A stretch of 64,000 bases of DNA from Persicitalea sp038235275 (GCA_038235275.1 JBBSUC010000011.1:51174-115173), one strand, 5' to 3'; counted from the first letter of the stretch, positions 48,024 to 55,846 are shown. Program-made: numbers and translations. The notes: generated by a model not told the origin, from the letters alone.

Positions 48024-48062
48024 CATAACGCGCCGACGATGGAAGACTACGAAACACTAGGG
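48024..48062. repeat. extra right arm behind copy F
   Basis: AACGCGCCGACGATGGAAGA then CTACGAAACACTAGG, a tandem duplication of the right half of the unit. Confidence 0.8.
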
Positions 48063-48130
48063 AGGGGTGGCGGTTAGTCCGACGGCGGATGGCGACGAAG
48101 TAACGGATTGATACTATCTGGAAACGATCC

Positions 48131-48460
48131 TCAACTATTTAAGCTAATTACGGTTGCTCCGGCGGCAAGGCTGCTATCCAATGCTTCCCTTATTTGTGGC
48201 ACGAGTTCCTTTAAAGTCAGATAGGTGTTGTCCTCGGCAATGAGTACGATGACCGCAATCGGGTATTTGATGAAGTTCTGCTGAAATTGTAAATTTCTAT
48301 CAAAGGTAAATAGCGCATCGAAGCCATCGGACAGCATCAGTTTTAGCAATTCTCCATTCTGCTTGCTATTCCAGCCTTTGTTGAACACGGTGTAAATTTC
48401 GTGTTCAGGAAAATCAGACTTCAACTTTTTTGGAAGGTTTTCGTCAAGCAGCAGCTTCAT
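48131..48460 (-). CDS. DUF5615-family PIN-like toxin
   Basis: A 109-residue protein. MKLLLDENLPKKLKSDFPEH and 'SDGFDALFTFDRNLQFQQN' carry the acidic residues of the PIN-like DUF5615 fold (D6, E7 and the later Asp pair). Its ATG overlaps the end of the upstream DUF433 gene by 17 bases, so the two are translationally coupled. The family is usually considered the toxin half of a DUF433/DUF5615 (VapBC-like) module; RNase activity is expected from the fold, not shown here. Confidence 0.88.
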   Translation of the reverse strand: MKLLLDENLPKKLKSDFPEHEIYTVFNKGWNSKQNGELLKLMLSDGFDALFTFDRNLQFQQNFIKYPIAVIVLIAEDNTYLTLKELVPQIREALDSSLAAGATVISLNS

Positions 48461-48686
48461 AAAGTTTGGCTATGTTTTCTGAGGCTAGTAGTTTGTGCGC
48501 AATCGCTATGACGCCAATCGCTTGCTCCTTGGTGACGCTCGGGAAATCTTCCAGAAATTCCTCGATGCTGATTTCCTTCTCCAAGTGCCAAAACAGCGTT
48601 TCGACGGGAACACGCGTTCCGTTGAATACGGGTTTCCCGTATTGGATGTCAGGATCGATGGTAATGTATTTTTTTAAGTCTTGCAT
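48444..48686 (-). CDS. DUF433 antitoxin of the DUF5615 module
   Basis: An 80-residue protein: YITIDPDIQYGKPVFNGTRV and 'PVETLFWHLEKEISIEEFLE' with 'DFPSVTKEQA' is the full DUF433 pattern, a winged-helix-like DNA- or toxin-binding fold. It precedes and overlaps the DUF5615 toxin gene, as expected of an antitoxin that also autoregulates. Confidence 0.9.
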   Translation of the reverse strand: MQDLKKYITIDPDIQYGKPVFNGTRVPVETLFWHLEKEISIEEFLEDFPSVTKEQAIGVIAIAHKLLASENIAKLYEAAA

Positions 48687-48727
48687 AGTTTATAGTTTGA
48701 ATAGACAAGCGAAACTTACGAGGGAGT

Positions 48728-48970
48728 TCAAGCTGCTCTCGGGGCTAGAGGTATGAGTGTTCTGGCATTCGCAATGTGAGCGGCATATTGCAAACAAGCC
48801 TGGATGTCTTCTCTCGCGAGATAGCTGTAGTCTGCCAGCAACTCGCCCTCACTCATGCCCGCTGCCAGCAGTTCGAGCAGTTGCGCGACGGTAAACCGTA
48901 TGTTCCGAATGGTCGGTCGACCATTGTATACGTCGGGGTTGATCGTAATCCGCTCAGTGGGTTGATTCAT
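48728..48970 (-). CDS. second, solitary DUF433 protein
   Basis: An 80-residue DUF433 protein: 'RITINPDVYNGRPTIRNIRF', VAQLLELLAAGMSEGELLAD, 'YSYLAREDIQACLQYAA'. It belongs to a different subgroup from its neighbour (the second helix differs throughout) and has no DUF5615 toxin of its own; the next gene on the strand is the other DUF433 gene, 42 bases away. It may be an orphan that lost its toxin, or a second antitoxin for the same one. Confidence 0.87.
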   Translation of the reverse strand: MNQPTERITINPDVYNGRPTIRNIRFTVAQLLELLAAGMSEGELLADYSYLAREDIQACLQYAAHIANARTLIPLAPRAA

Positions 48971-49033
48971 CGCTGATGCTTTTTTACAAATGTAACAAAA
49001 AGCACCTTGTAAGAGGAGTAGATCGAATCGCTT

Positions 49034-49108
49034 GGCCTTTGGACCATTACAAATGGCCTTTTTTATTTAGTACGCAGTCTCCCTTGGGAGAGACCACGAA
49101 GTGCTAGG
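49034..49108. repeat. dispersed repeat, copy G: GGCC hairpin plus compact unit
   Basis: GGCC...GGCC stem (49034-49058), TTTTTTAT, then TTTAGTACGCAGTCTCCCTT (from 49066) and GGGAGAGACCACGAAGTGCT. Here the middle is lost and the unit is a direct stem-loop: CCC TT GGG at the tip. Confidence 0.85.
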
Positions 49109-49122
49109 TTATCCTAATTAAA

Positions 49123-49950
49123 TCATTTCGATAAGATATTGGGAGTGTCTGTATACAAAACAACATCATGTGATTCCTGTATTTTGTATATACTAGGAGC
49201 CATAACGTTACCAATCGATTTAAATATATTTGACCCAAATAGATCAATAATCAGTTTTGAAATAAAATCAGATAGCCCAACGGAATGTGGTAGACTCAAT
49301 CGTGATAATCTTAATATAGAATAGGTTAATCTATATGCTAATTTATCAGGAATACTTATTTCCTCTGGGCTTTCGCTCTGTCGAATATTAAAACATATAA
49401 ATTCATCCCAATCTAAACTATATATACTTCCGAATAAGCCTTTCATTTCTGGCTTGCTTGAATAATATTCTGTTAAATATTCAAAGACAAACTTTGGTGA
49501 AATATTAGATTTAGAAGAGATCAAATATATTTTAACATTTTTGCCTATTTCATTAAATATGGAGCTTTCCGATAATTTAATGATTTGATTTATAGATTTC
49601 TTATCAAGAGTTGATTTAACCTCAATCATCCCCTTGACTGATTTAGGGGTTGTTACTATTAATTCGTTAGAATCGAAAAGTATAGGATAGTTTTGTCTAT
49701 CAAAACAAATTATATCTATTTGTGAGGAAGCTCCATTTTTTATACGAGGATTCATGGGATAAATAAATCCCGATGAAAAGTGTATTGATTTTGGACAATA
49801 TTTATTTAGAAGGTTTATTAAAAGTAATTCAACATACCTACCTAAGGAAGGACCATGATTTGTAAATCTTTTAAGTTGATTCAATTGTAGGTTAAATTCC
49901 TCTTCAAAAGTGTCTGCAAGTAAAAAAGGATTGTTAAGTTGTAATGACAT
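49123..49950 (-). CDS. DUF6602-like protein with PD-(D/E)xK nuclease-type core
   Basis: A 275-residue, AT-rich gene. RYVELLLINLLNKYCPKSIH (E41), 'SSQIDIICFDRQNYPILFDS' (D79) and 'KGMIEVKSTLDKKSINQI' (E110, K112) line up as the E...D...ExK core of restriction-like nucleases, as in DUF6602 proteins that turn up in phage-defence and mobile regions. The C-terminal half is unfamiliar. Base composition is clearly more AT-rich than the flanking genome, which suggests acquisition by transfer. Function unknown; nuclease activity is inferred. Confidence 0.65.
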   Translation of the reverse strand: MSLQLNNPFLLADTFEEEFNLQLNQLKRFTNHGPSLGRYVELLLINLLNKYCPKSIHFSSGFIYPMNPRIKNGASSQIDIICFDRQNYPILFDSNELIVTTPKSVKGMIEVKSTLDKKSINQIIKLSESSIFNEIGKNVKIYLISSKSNISPKFVFEYLTEYYSSKPEMKGLFGSIYSLDWDEFICFNIRQSESPEEISIPDKLAYRLTYSILRLSRLSLPHSVGLSDFISKLIIDLFGSNIFKSIGNVMAPSIYKIQESHDVVLYTDTPNILSK

Positions 49951-50149
49951 AAAGTAATTTTTCTGTAAGAGAATACGAATATATAAAAGATTGTGCGGCT
50001 AAGATCTGAGATTATATATCATTAGAATTTGGTGTTTTACTCTAATTTAAAATTATATATACGAACATTTTTAAAAATCAATAATAGGATACTATATATA
50101 ACTGATAGTTTAAGATCATTTGCTACCAGTGAAAGATATTTTTTTGGAA

Positions 50150-50192
50150 AGCCACACACAATCCGACGACGGCGGAAGATTATGGAGTTCAG
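50150..50192. repeat. dispersed repeat, copy H (diverged right half)
   Basis: CACACAATCCGACGACGGCG then GAAGATTATGGAGTTC recalls the right half of the family in a 245-base AT-rich gap. Confidence 0.45.
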
Positions 50193-50195
50193 AAG

Positions 50196-51275
50196 CTAAT
50201 AGGTGTTTATTTTAAACCAATCTTGTTGTCCCATAAATTTAATCTTAAATTGATTATTTTCATAAATAATATCATTATTTATTTTTACGTATTCACCAAT
50301 TCTTGGAATAATCTCTAATTTGGCATCATTAAATTTTAAGGTCTTTACTATCCTAAACATACCTATACCTTTTCCTTCTAGATTAATTTTTTTGGCGAAA
50401 TCAGAACGATACCCATAATCAGTCAATTTAGCAATTTCATAAGTCTCTATTTTAATAGAAATCATATTAAATGATATTGAAAAGCAGTCCGATTCCTCTT
50501 TGAAGTGTATTTTATATCTGGTGTTTGGGCAACAGTACTTAACCGAATTTTCTAACAGATAAAATAGAGACACAAAAAGAGAATCATCATCTATTTCAAG
50601 CCTTCTTTCACTGTCAGATCCTGAATCCAATGATACCTCAATCTTCTTATTCTCAAAATCATCTACAAATATTTGCAGAATTGACAATACTATATTTCTA
50701 ATTGAGTGAGAGATTTTTTTTATTGGAGCATTAGGATTTTGTGTTCTCTCAAAGACAGAAAACTCTAACTTCATGGACAAGTTGTACTTTATTAACTTTA
50801 ACAAAGTATCGGTTGTTACATTTGGCTTCTCTGAGATAATGCCTCTTATTATATCCTTTTGTTTGTTAATATTTTCTGATAGGGTTCTCTGTGGAATCAA
50901 AGAATATAGATTTTGGATACTGTATGTATTCAATGATGTTATATTGTGAATTAGCTCTTCTGTCTTAACTGTTTGAGCAATGAGTATGGATTTATGAAAA
51001 TTTGCTAAAGACTCAAGCGATATTATGCTAAATCCAAGTAGCTCTTTAAAAAGCTTATATCGATCTACATATTTTTTATCAAAAGTTAATGTGTAAATTG
51101 TTCCGAATGAATTCGACCTTTTGCCTATTCTTGCTTTAATTTTTAATTCTTCAATATTAAGGTCGATAGGAGATGTGCTTTCTATATAATTTTTGGTAAT
51201 ATGTTTAAGATTTGAAGGGAAATTATCAAATATGTGTTCGCCCTCTGCATTAATAGCAAAATAATATGTACTCAT
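50196..51275 (-). CDS. histidine-kinase-like ATPase without membrane or sensor domain
   Basis: A 359-residue, AT-rich gene. The C-terminal part is a HATPase_c domain: N box 'LFYLLENSVKYC' (N243), 'LTDYGYRSDF' (F/G1-like region) and G box 'EGKGIGMFRIVKTLKF' (301-307). H110 in TEELIHNITSLNTYSIQNLY lies where an H box would be, before the helical pair. There is no membrane helix or PAS/GAF pattern; the first 100 residues are unfamiliar. It overlaps by 4 bases (ATGA) with the upstream gene for a membrane-bound receiver domain, so the two are certainly expressed together and probably form a phosphorelay. Known cognate regulators are absent. Confidence 0.75.
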   Translation of the reverse strand: MSTYYFAINAEGEHIFDNFPSNLKHITKNYIESTSPIDLNIEELKIKARIGKRSNSFGTIYTLTFDKKYVDRYKLFKELLGFSIISLESLANFHKSILIAQTVKTEELIHNITSLNTYSIQNLYSLIPQRTLSENINKQKDIIRGIISEKPNVTTDTLLKLIKYNLSMKLEFSVFERTQNPNAPIKKISHSIRNIVLSILQIFVDDFENKKIEVSLDSGSDSERRLEIDDDSLFVSLFYLLENSVKYCCPNTRYKIHFKEESDCFSISFNMISIKIETYEIAKLTDYGYRSDFAKKINLEGKGIGMFRIVKTLKFNDAKLEIIPRIGEYVKINNDIIYENNQFKIKFMGQQDWFKINTY

Positions 51276-51970
51276 TTATTTTTTTTATAAAACTCAATGC
51301 TATACTGTTCGACTAAATTTTCAAATTGGAAAGGTAGAGCATTCTTTTCTAATTTGAAATCACAAATATCCCACGCTTTGTGAAAAGAGTTACTGTTTCT
51401 ATTTGCTGAATATATCACAATTTTCTTTTCTGGATATTTTTGTTTAAGCATTAATGTTAAGTCAAGTCCCTCAAACTCTAATTCTAGAAGCTTGCCAACA
51501 CCATTAATATCTACAAAAATTATATTAGATTCTCTTACAAGTGGAATACTAAGAGTTCTAATATCAGTTACAGTCTTAGATCTTTTCCATCCGCTATCCT
51601 TTAAAATTTTTACTATATTAAAATTCTCATCATCATCAATAAATAAGATCGATGTTTTAGATAGCATACTATCAATTATAGTTGATCTATCTAATTTAAT
51701 ATTATCATTATTATCTTTCTCTTGATGAAGATTAGTATTGCTAACATTCAGATTTATTTCGAGATTCTGTTGATTTGAATTGATATTATTTTGTTCGGTT
51801 TCCATATTAGATTCGGGAACAAGAAAAAATGCAGCGATTTCAATAAGGGAAATAATTAACAGTATAACCGGCTCATACTCAAAATTAGATTTTATTGACC
51901 AAAGTAGCCCTCCAACAAAACCAACGATCGCAATTATTAAAGTAATTCTATTCTTTATAATGCTATTCAT
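51272..51970 (-). CDS. membrane-anchored receiver-domain protein lacking an output domain
   Basis: A 232-residue, AT-rich gene. Two membrane helices (about 8-26 and 33-51), an Asn/Gln-rich linker (about 52-100), then a response-regulator receiver: 'TSILFIDDDENFNIVKIL' (D112-D114), phospho-acceptor D154 in 'IIFVDING', S188 in 'IVIYSAN' and K206 or K209 near the end. The chain stops after the receiver, so no DNA-binding or enzymatic output exists. Its stop overlaps the start of the kinase-like gene. A receiver hung on the membrane with its own soluble kinase is an unusual layout; a membrane effector or sensor role is possible. Confidence 0.75.
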   Translation of the reverse strand: MNSIIKNRITLIIAIVGFVGGLLWSIKSNFEYEPVILLIISLIEIAAFFLVPESNMETEQNNINSNQQNLEINLNVSNTNLHQEKDNNDNIKLDRSTIIDSMLSKTSILFIDDDENFNIVKILKDSGWKRSKTVTDIRTLSIPLVRESNIIFVDINGVGKLLELEFEGLDLTLMLKQKYPEKKIVIYSANRNSNSFHKAWDICDFKLEKNALPFQFENLVEQYSIEFYKKNK

Positions 51971-52164
51971 TACTTATAATATATTTTTTGTTTAAACTAG
52001 GGCGAAAGAGCTCTGCGATTTTTTTTGCCTTAGTCTTCATATTAATAGATATTTCAGGATGGTTATCCACCCATCAATTTTCCATTCACCGTGGTCTGGC
52101 GTATGTCTCCGAAGACCTTTGCAGAAAGCTGCTTGCGATTTACACTCGCCGTCACAACAATATT

Positions 52165-52482
52165 CTAAGCAAGCACTGCCGTCCAAAACCGCTGAACCGC
52201 GAAATTCTGCTCCTTCTTCTCGGCTTGCCTTAGATCGAAATTCTGCTGCATGTTCAGCCACAACTGAGGCGTCGTATCGAATGCCTCGGACAACCGCGAC
52301 GCCATATCCGGCGTGATGGCCTGACGACCGCTGACCAGCTGAGAAAGCGTTTTACGGGTAATGCCCAGGCCCTTTGCGGCATCGGTCACGGTCAATTCGA
52401 GCGGTCCGAGATACAATCCTTTCAAAACTTGCCCCGGATGTGGTGGATTCTTCATCGCACCTTCTACTTTGTTACTTTTCAT
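52165..52482 (-). CDS. higA: HigA-family addiction module antitoxin, no HigB beside it
   Basis: 105 residues from the ATG at 52482 (alternative ATG at 52455 giving MKNPPHPGQVL). 'NPPHPGQVLKGLYLGPLELT' and 'AAKGLGITRKTLSQLVSGRQ' with 'ITPDMASRLSEAFDTTPQLW' form the complete HigA helix-turn-helix. The HigB toxin normally lies just upstream; here the space up to the permease stop (52627) is only 145 bases and codes for nothing similar. It is therefore an orphan antitoxin or a stand-alone regulator. Confidence 0.88.
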   Translation of the reverse strand: MKSNKVEGAMKNPPHPGQVLKGLYLGPLELTVTDAAKGLGITRKTLSQLVSGRQAITPDMASRLSEAFDTTPQLWLNMQQNFDLRQAEKKEQNFAVQRFWTAVLA

Positions 52483-52626
52483 GGCAGTAAATTCTCGTTT
52501 ATTATTTCCAAGTTCTCCAAAACTTGTTCTGTGGCACAAATTCAAATTGCTGAAAACGAAACCCAATATACGCCTACATCTTGAAAAAGAAAGCCGACTG
52601 CCAAAAGCCGACGGCTGATAGCCAAC

Positions 52627-53955
52627 CTACTTCCCCCGCCGCAACACCCAATACAACGGCGCTCCGCCCAAAAACAGCAACCACCCAATCAGCGCCGAGC
52701 CGGGATCGGTGATCATTACATTCACGGCGACGACGAGTAAAAATAGCACAAAAAACGCGGGTAACCACGGGTAGCCTCCCATTTTGAAACCGCGGTGCGG
52801 GTCGTCTTTGCCCGCGCGGGTTCTGAAAACGAACAGCGTGGCGGCGGCACTCGCGATGGCGACGCTGTCGATGGACATCACGTAGTTCACGATGGCCTCG
52901 AAGGTGTCGAGAAACCAGAGCGAGCCGATGGAGGTCGCGGCCACAAACGTCAGCGTAAACTCCTGGGTTTGGGTGCGGGCATTGACCTTTTTGAAGATTT
53001 TGGGCAGAATATCGTCCTCCGCCATCGCGTAGTACACGCGCGGGATCGACAGCATCATGGCGTTCACAAAGCCCAGCACCGAGAGGAAAATCGCCAGCGA
53101 GAAAAACACCTCGCCCCACGGCCCAAACACCACCCGTGCCAGGTCGGCGGCGATGAGGTTGGAGTTGCGCAGTCCCTCGAAGCCCAGGGCGCGGTAGTAA
53201 GTGAAGTTGAGCGTGAGGTACAGTCCCAGCACCGTGAACATGCCAATGAAAATGCCCTTGGGCGTGTTCCGCACCGGGTTCTTGATGTCGCCCCCGAAGT
53301 TGAGGGTGGACTGGTAGCCGCCGTAGGAGAAAAACACCGCGATCAGACTGGCCCCGAAGGCCGTAAACCAGGAGGTCGCGGCCGGTAGTTCGGCGGGCGC
53401 GGTGACTACTGTTGGGTCTGCCGCCGGGTAAAAGATGCCCAGGCACAGGATGAGCATCATCACGATTTTAGTGCTGCTCAGTAGGTTTTGCGTCCGTGAA
53501 CCCGCCCGGATGCCCAGCATATTGATGACGTAAAAGCAGAACAACGTCGCCACCGCACTCCCCCGAATCCCCGCCGGGCCGTGCAGAATTTCGGGCAGCA
53601 GCGGGTTGAGGTACTCGCAGCCCAGCAGCGCCACGCCCGCCATGCCCGCGCCGTAGGTCAGCACCAGCGCCCAGTTGATCATGAAGGCGTACATGGGGTG
53701 GAAGGCCTCCGAAATAAGTTTGTAAAATCCCCCCGGAAAGTGGTGCCGCGACCCGATTTCGGCAAACACAAACGCCCCCAACAAACTCACCAATCCCCCC
53801 ACGATCCAGGCCGAAAAGAAAATCTCCGGCGACCCCGACTGCCGCGCCACGATAGCGGGCGTGCGGAAGATGCCCACGCCAATGACGAGGCTAATCACGA
53901 TCATCGCCACGTCGAAGGCATTGATTTGGGGACGGATGTCGGAGGAATTAGGCAT
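52627..53955 (-). CDS. APC-family amino acid permease
   Basis: A 442-residue protein with 12 predicted helices. 'AFDVAMIVISLVIGVGIFRT' in helix 1 holds the G-x-G-I-F unwound substrate site, and 'EIGSRHHFPGGFYKLISEAF' follows helix 2 as in LAT/cationic amino acid permeases. 'FSYGGYQSTLNFGGDIKNP' marks helix 6. Substrate unpredicted. It is transcribed leftward, with a composite inverted repeat before its start. Confidence 0.9.
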   Translation of the reverse strand: MPNSSDIRPQINAFDVAMIVISLVIGVGIFRTPAIVARQSGSPEIFFSAWIVGGLVSLLGAFVFAEIGSRHHFPGGFYKLISEAFHPMYAFMINWALVLTYGAGMAGVALLGCEYLNPLLPEILHGPAGIRGSAVATLFCFYVINMLGIRAGSRTQNLLSSTKIVMMLILCLGIFYPAADPTVVTAPAELPAATSWFTAFGASLIAVFFSYGGYQSTLNFGGDIKNPVRNTPKGIFIGMFTVLGLYLTLNFTYYRALGFEGLRNSNLIAADLARVVFGPWGEVFFSLAIFLSVLGFVNAMMLSIPRVYYAMAEDDILPKIFKKVNARTQTQEFTLTFVAATSIGSLWFLDTFEAIVNYVMSIDSVAIASAAATLFVFRTRAGKDDPHRGFKMGGYPWLPAFFVLFLLVVAVNVMITDPGSALIGWLLFLGGAPLYWVLRRGK

Positions 53956-54059
53956 GTGGTACGGGCTGCCAGCCCGTTTTTAAAAGAATATTATGTTTGC
54001 AAGAAGAACTATTCACCACTGACGGGCGAGCCGCTGGTGCGCCAGCCCGGCCGTACCAC
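53956..54059. repeat. composite inverted repeat of the 'GTGGTACGG' type
   Basis: Outer arms GTGGTACGG (53956-53964) and CCGTACCAC (54051-54059). Inside, ACGGGCT/AGCCCGT (53961-53967 with 53971-53977) forms a hairpin followed by TTTT. It fills the gap between two - strand transporter genes and resembles a miniature palindromic element. Confidence 0.75.
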
Positions 54060-54061
54060 AA

Positions 54062-55297
54062 TCAATGAAAAAACATATACCCCAACCAAATCCCCGCCAA
54101 CACGCCAACCACATCCGCAATCAGCCCGGCCACAATCGCGTAGCGGGTGTTTTTAATGCCGACGGAGCCGAAGTAGAGGGCCACGATGTACAGCGTCGTG
54201 TCCGCCGAACCCTGGAAAATGCAGACCATGCGGCCGATGAACGAGTCGGGGCCGAATTCTTTCATGGCGTCGATCATCAGGGCGCGGGCGCCGCTGCCGC
54301 TTAAGGGTTTCATCAGGGCCACGGGCAGGGCGTCGGTAAATTCGGTGTTGAAACTGGCGAACGAAAAGAGGTACTTCAGGCTATCGACCAGGTAATCCAT
54401 GGCCCCGCAGGCCCGGAACGCCGCAATCGCCACCAGCATCCCGACGAGGTAGGGGATAATTACCACCGAGGTGCTGAATCCATTCTTGGCCCCGTCGATG
54501 AAGGCATCGAAGACGTTGACTTTCTTATAGAGTCCGCCCGCCAGAAATCCCGCCACGATGAGCAGCAACACCGAATTGCCAAAGACGATGGATACCGTTT
54601 CGATTTGCTCCTTGGGTAATCTTGACAAAAAGAAAAGTCCGATTGCGATAAAGGCCGTCAGTCCGCCCAGGCCGAACATAATGGTGCGGTTGAAGATGTT
54701 GAGCCGCTGCCAGGTGGCGGTGATGAGCATACTCACCACCGTGGTCACGTAGGTACCCACCACGCAGGGAATGAACACATCGGACGGACTTTCGGCCCCG
54801 AGAATGGCGCGTTGGGCGATGATGCTGAGCGGAATAATCTGCAAGCCCGAGGTGTGCAGCACCAGGAACATGATCTGGGCGTTGGAGGCCGTGTCGGGAT
54901 CAGGATTGAGGGATTGCAGACTCTGCATCGCTTTCAAGCCGAAGGGCGTAGCGGCGTTGTCGAGGCCGATCATGTTGGCGGCGAAGTTCATGATCATCTC
55001 GCCGTTGGCGGGGTGGTCTTTGGGAACCTCGGGGAAAAGTTTGTTAAAAAATGGCCCGATGACCCGCGCGATTACGTTGATGGCCCCGGCTTTTTCGCCA
55101 ACATTGAGGATGCCCAGGAAGAAAGTCATCACGCCCGCCAGCGGCAGGGCGATGTCCATCACGGCGACCTCGGCCATGTTCAACATGCCCTCCACGACGA
55201 GCTTGAAGGTCATGGTGTCGCCCAGGAAAATGAACTTCACCAAGGCGATGATAAAGGCAATGACGAAGAAGAAGACGAAGATGTAGTTTAATGCCAT
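54062..55297 (-). CDS. nucleoside-recognition (SpmA/SpmB-type fused) membrane protein
   Basis: A 411-residue protein with about 10 helices. Two Gate/nucleoside-recognition halves are visible: 'NMIGLDNAATPFGLKAMQSL' in the first (SpmA-like) and 'LSGSGARALMIDAMKEFGPD' with 'GSADTTLYIVALYFGSVG' in the second (SpmB-like). In sporulating bacteria these are separate proteins; Bacteroidota have the fused form. The role is unclear, probably transport of nucleoside-like or peptide compounds. Confidence 0.88.
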   Translation of the reverse strand: MALNYIFVFFFVIAFIIALVKFIFLGDTMTFKLVVEGMLNMAEVAVMDIALPLAGVMTFFLGILNVGEKAGAINVIARVIGPFFNKLFPEVPKDHPANGEMIMNFAANMIGLDNAATPFGLKAMQSLQSLNPDPDTASNAQIMFLVLHTSGLQIIPLSIIAQRAILGAESPSDVFIPCVVGTYVTTVVSMLITATWQRLNIFNRTIMFGLGGLTAFIAIGLFFLSRLPKEQIETVSIVFGNSVLLLIVAGFLAGGLYKKVNVFDAFIDGAKNGFSTSVVIIPYLVGMLVAIAAFRACGAMDYLVDSLKYLFSFASFNTEFTDALPVALMKPLSGSGARALMIDAMKEFGPDSFIGRMVCIFQGSADTTLYIVALYFGSVGIKNTRYAIVAGLIADVVGVLAGIWLGYMFFH

Positions 55298-55328
55298 GCG
55301 GGGAGGTGAGGAAGGAAGGGATGAAAGG

Positions 55329-55838
55329 CTATTTATCTAAAAAGTCAGAAAAATTCATATCTAAAATTTTTGGCCCTTCGTGAGGTTGAATCGATGTGAG
55401 CTTAAAATTTTCACTAACCTCCAGGTCTCGTGTTTCAGTACCTATATTATCAAAAAGGTCATCTTCGCACCATTCTGCTGATGGGAGGTCAGTTTCAACA
55501 ACGTTGAACACTGTTAATCCAAAGGGGATAGAAGTGTTTCCAAACATCTGGCCAGAAGGAAGATATATACCAATAGAAAGATTTTTTGTCATAACCCCAC
55601 CTTCGACATACCTTCTTTGGATGCCAACGACATTACATTTTACTTCACTGACATTGTCTAGATTGAAAGTAGCAGAGTGTAATAAGGCAAGGATAAAGAT
55701 CATTATTTTATCTGACTGGTATTCTAATTTTTTGCTATTAAAATCAATTTTGTTTTGATTCAAAACTTTGATCAAAGAAGATATTATCTCCTTTTGACTT
55801 ATGCACGGTTTCTTTTCATTATAGTTATAATCAGACAT
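55329..55838 (-). CDS. hypothetical protein, AT-rich, next to the IS256 element
   Basis: A 169-residue protein I do not recognise. It has a helical N-terminal half (ISSLIKVLNQNKIDFNSKKL, KIMIFILALLHSATFNLDNV) and a beta-rich C-terminal half; it is acidic, with no signal peptide or clear membrane span. The base composition is much more AT-rich than that of the transporter genes either side. It starts 8 bases outside the left end of the insertion element. The unknown gene at 57182-57697, on the other side of the element and equally AT-rich, was probably its upstream neighbour before the insertion. Confidence 0.6.
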   Translation of the reverse strand: MSDYNYNEKKPCISQKEIISSLIKVLNQNKIDFNSKKLEYQSDKIMIFILALLHSATFNLDNVSEVKCNVVGIQRRYVEGGVMTKNLSIGIYLPSGQMFGNTSIPFGLTVFNVVETDLPSAEWCEDDLFDNIGTETRDLEVSENFKLTSIQPHEGPKILDMNFSDFLDK

Positions 55839-55846
55839 TTCGGGAG

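Larger units (their letters stand above)
47583..48130. other. gene-free stretch packed with repeat modules
   Basis: Nearly 550 bases between the FKBP gene (+) and the DUF5615 gene (-) with no coding frame. They are occupied by repeat copies D, E and F and two copies of a second palindromic module, each listed separately. Confidence 0.8.

Noticed and set aside
43242..50192. CRISPR array
   Set aside because: The repeats are irregularly spaced by hundreds to thousands of bases, palindromic across the unit and associated with hairpins. There are no unique spacers of constant size and no cas genes.
52037..52261. Possible HigB remnant downstream of higA (GLRRHTPDHGEWKIDGW)
   Set aside because: It faintly recalls the HigB 'L.G.r.G.WsI' strand, but lies on the wrong side of higA and overlaps its coding end in another frame. 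Chance resemblance is more likely.
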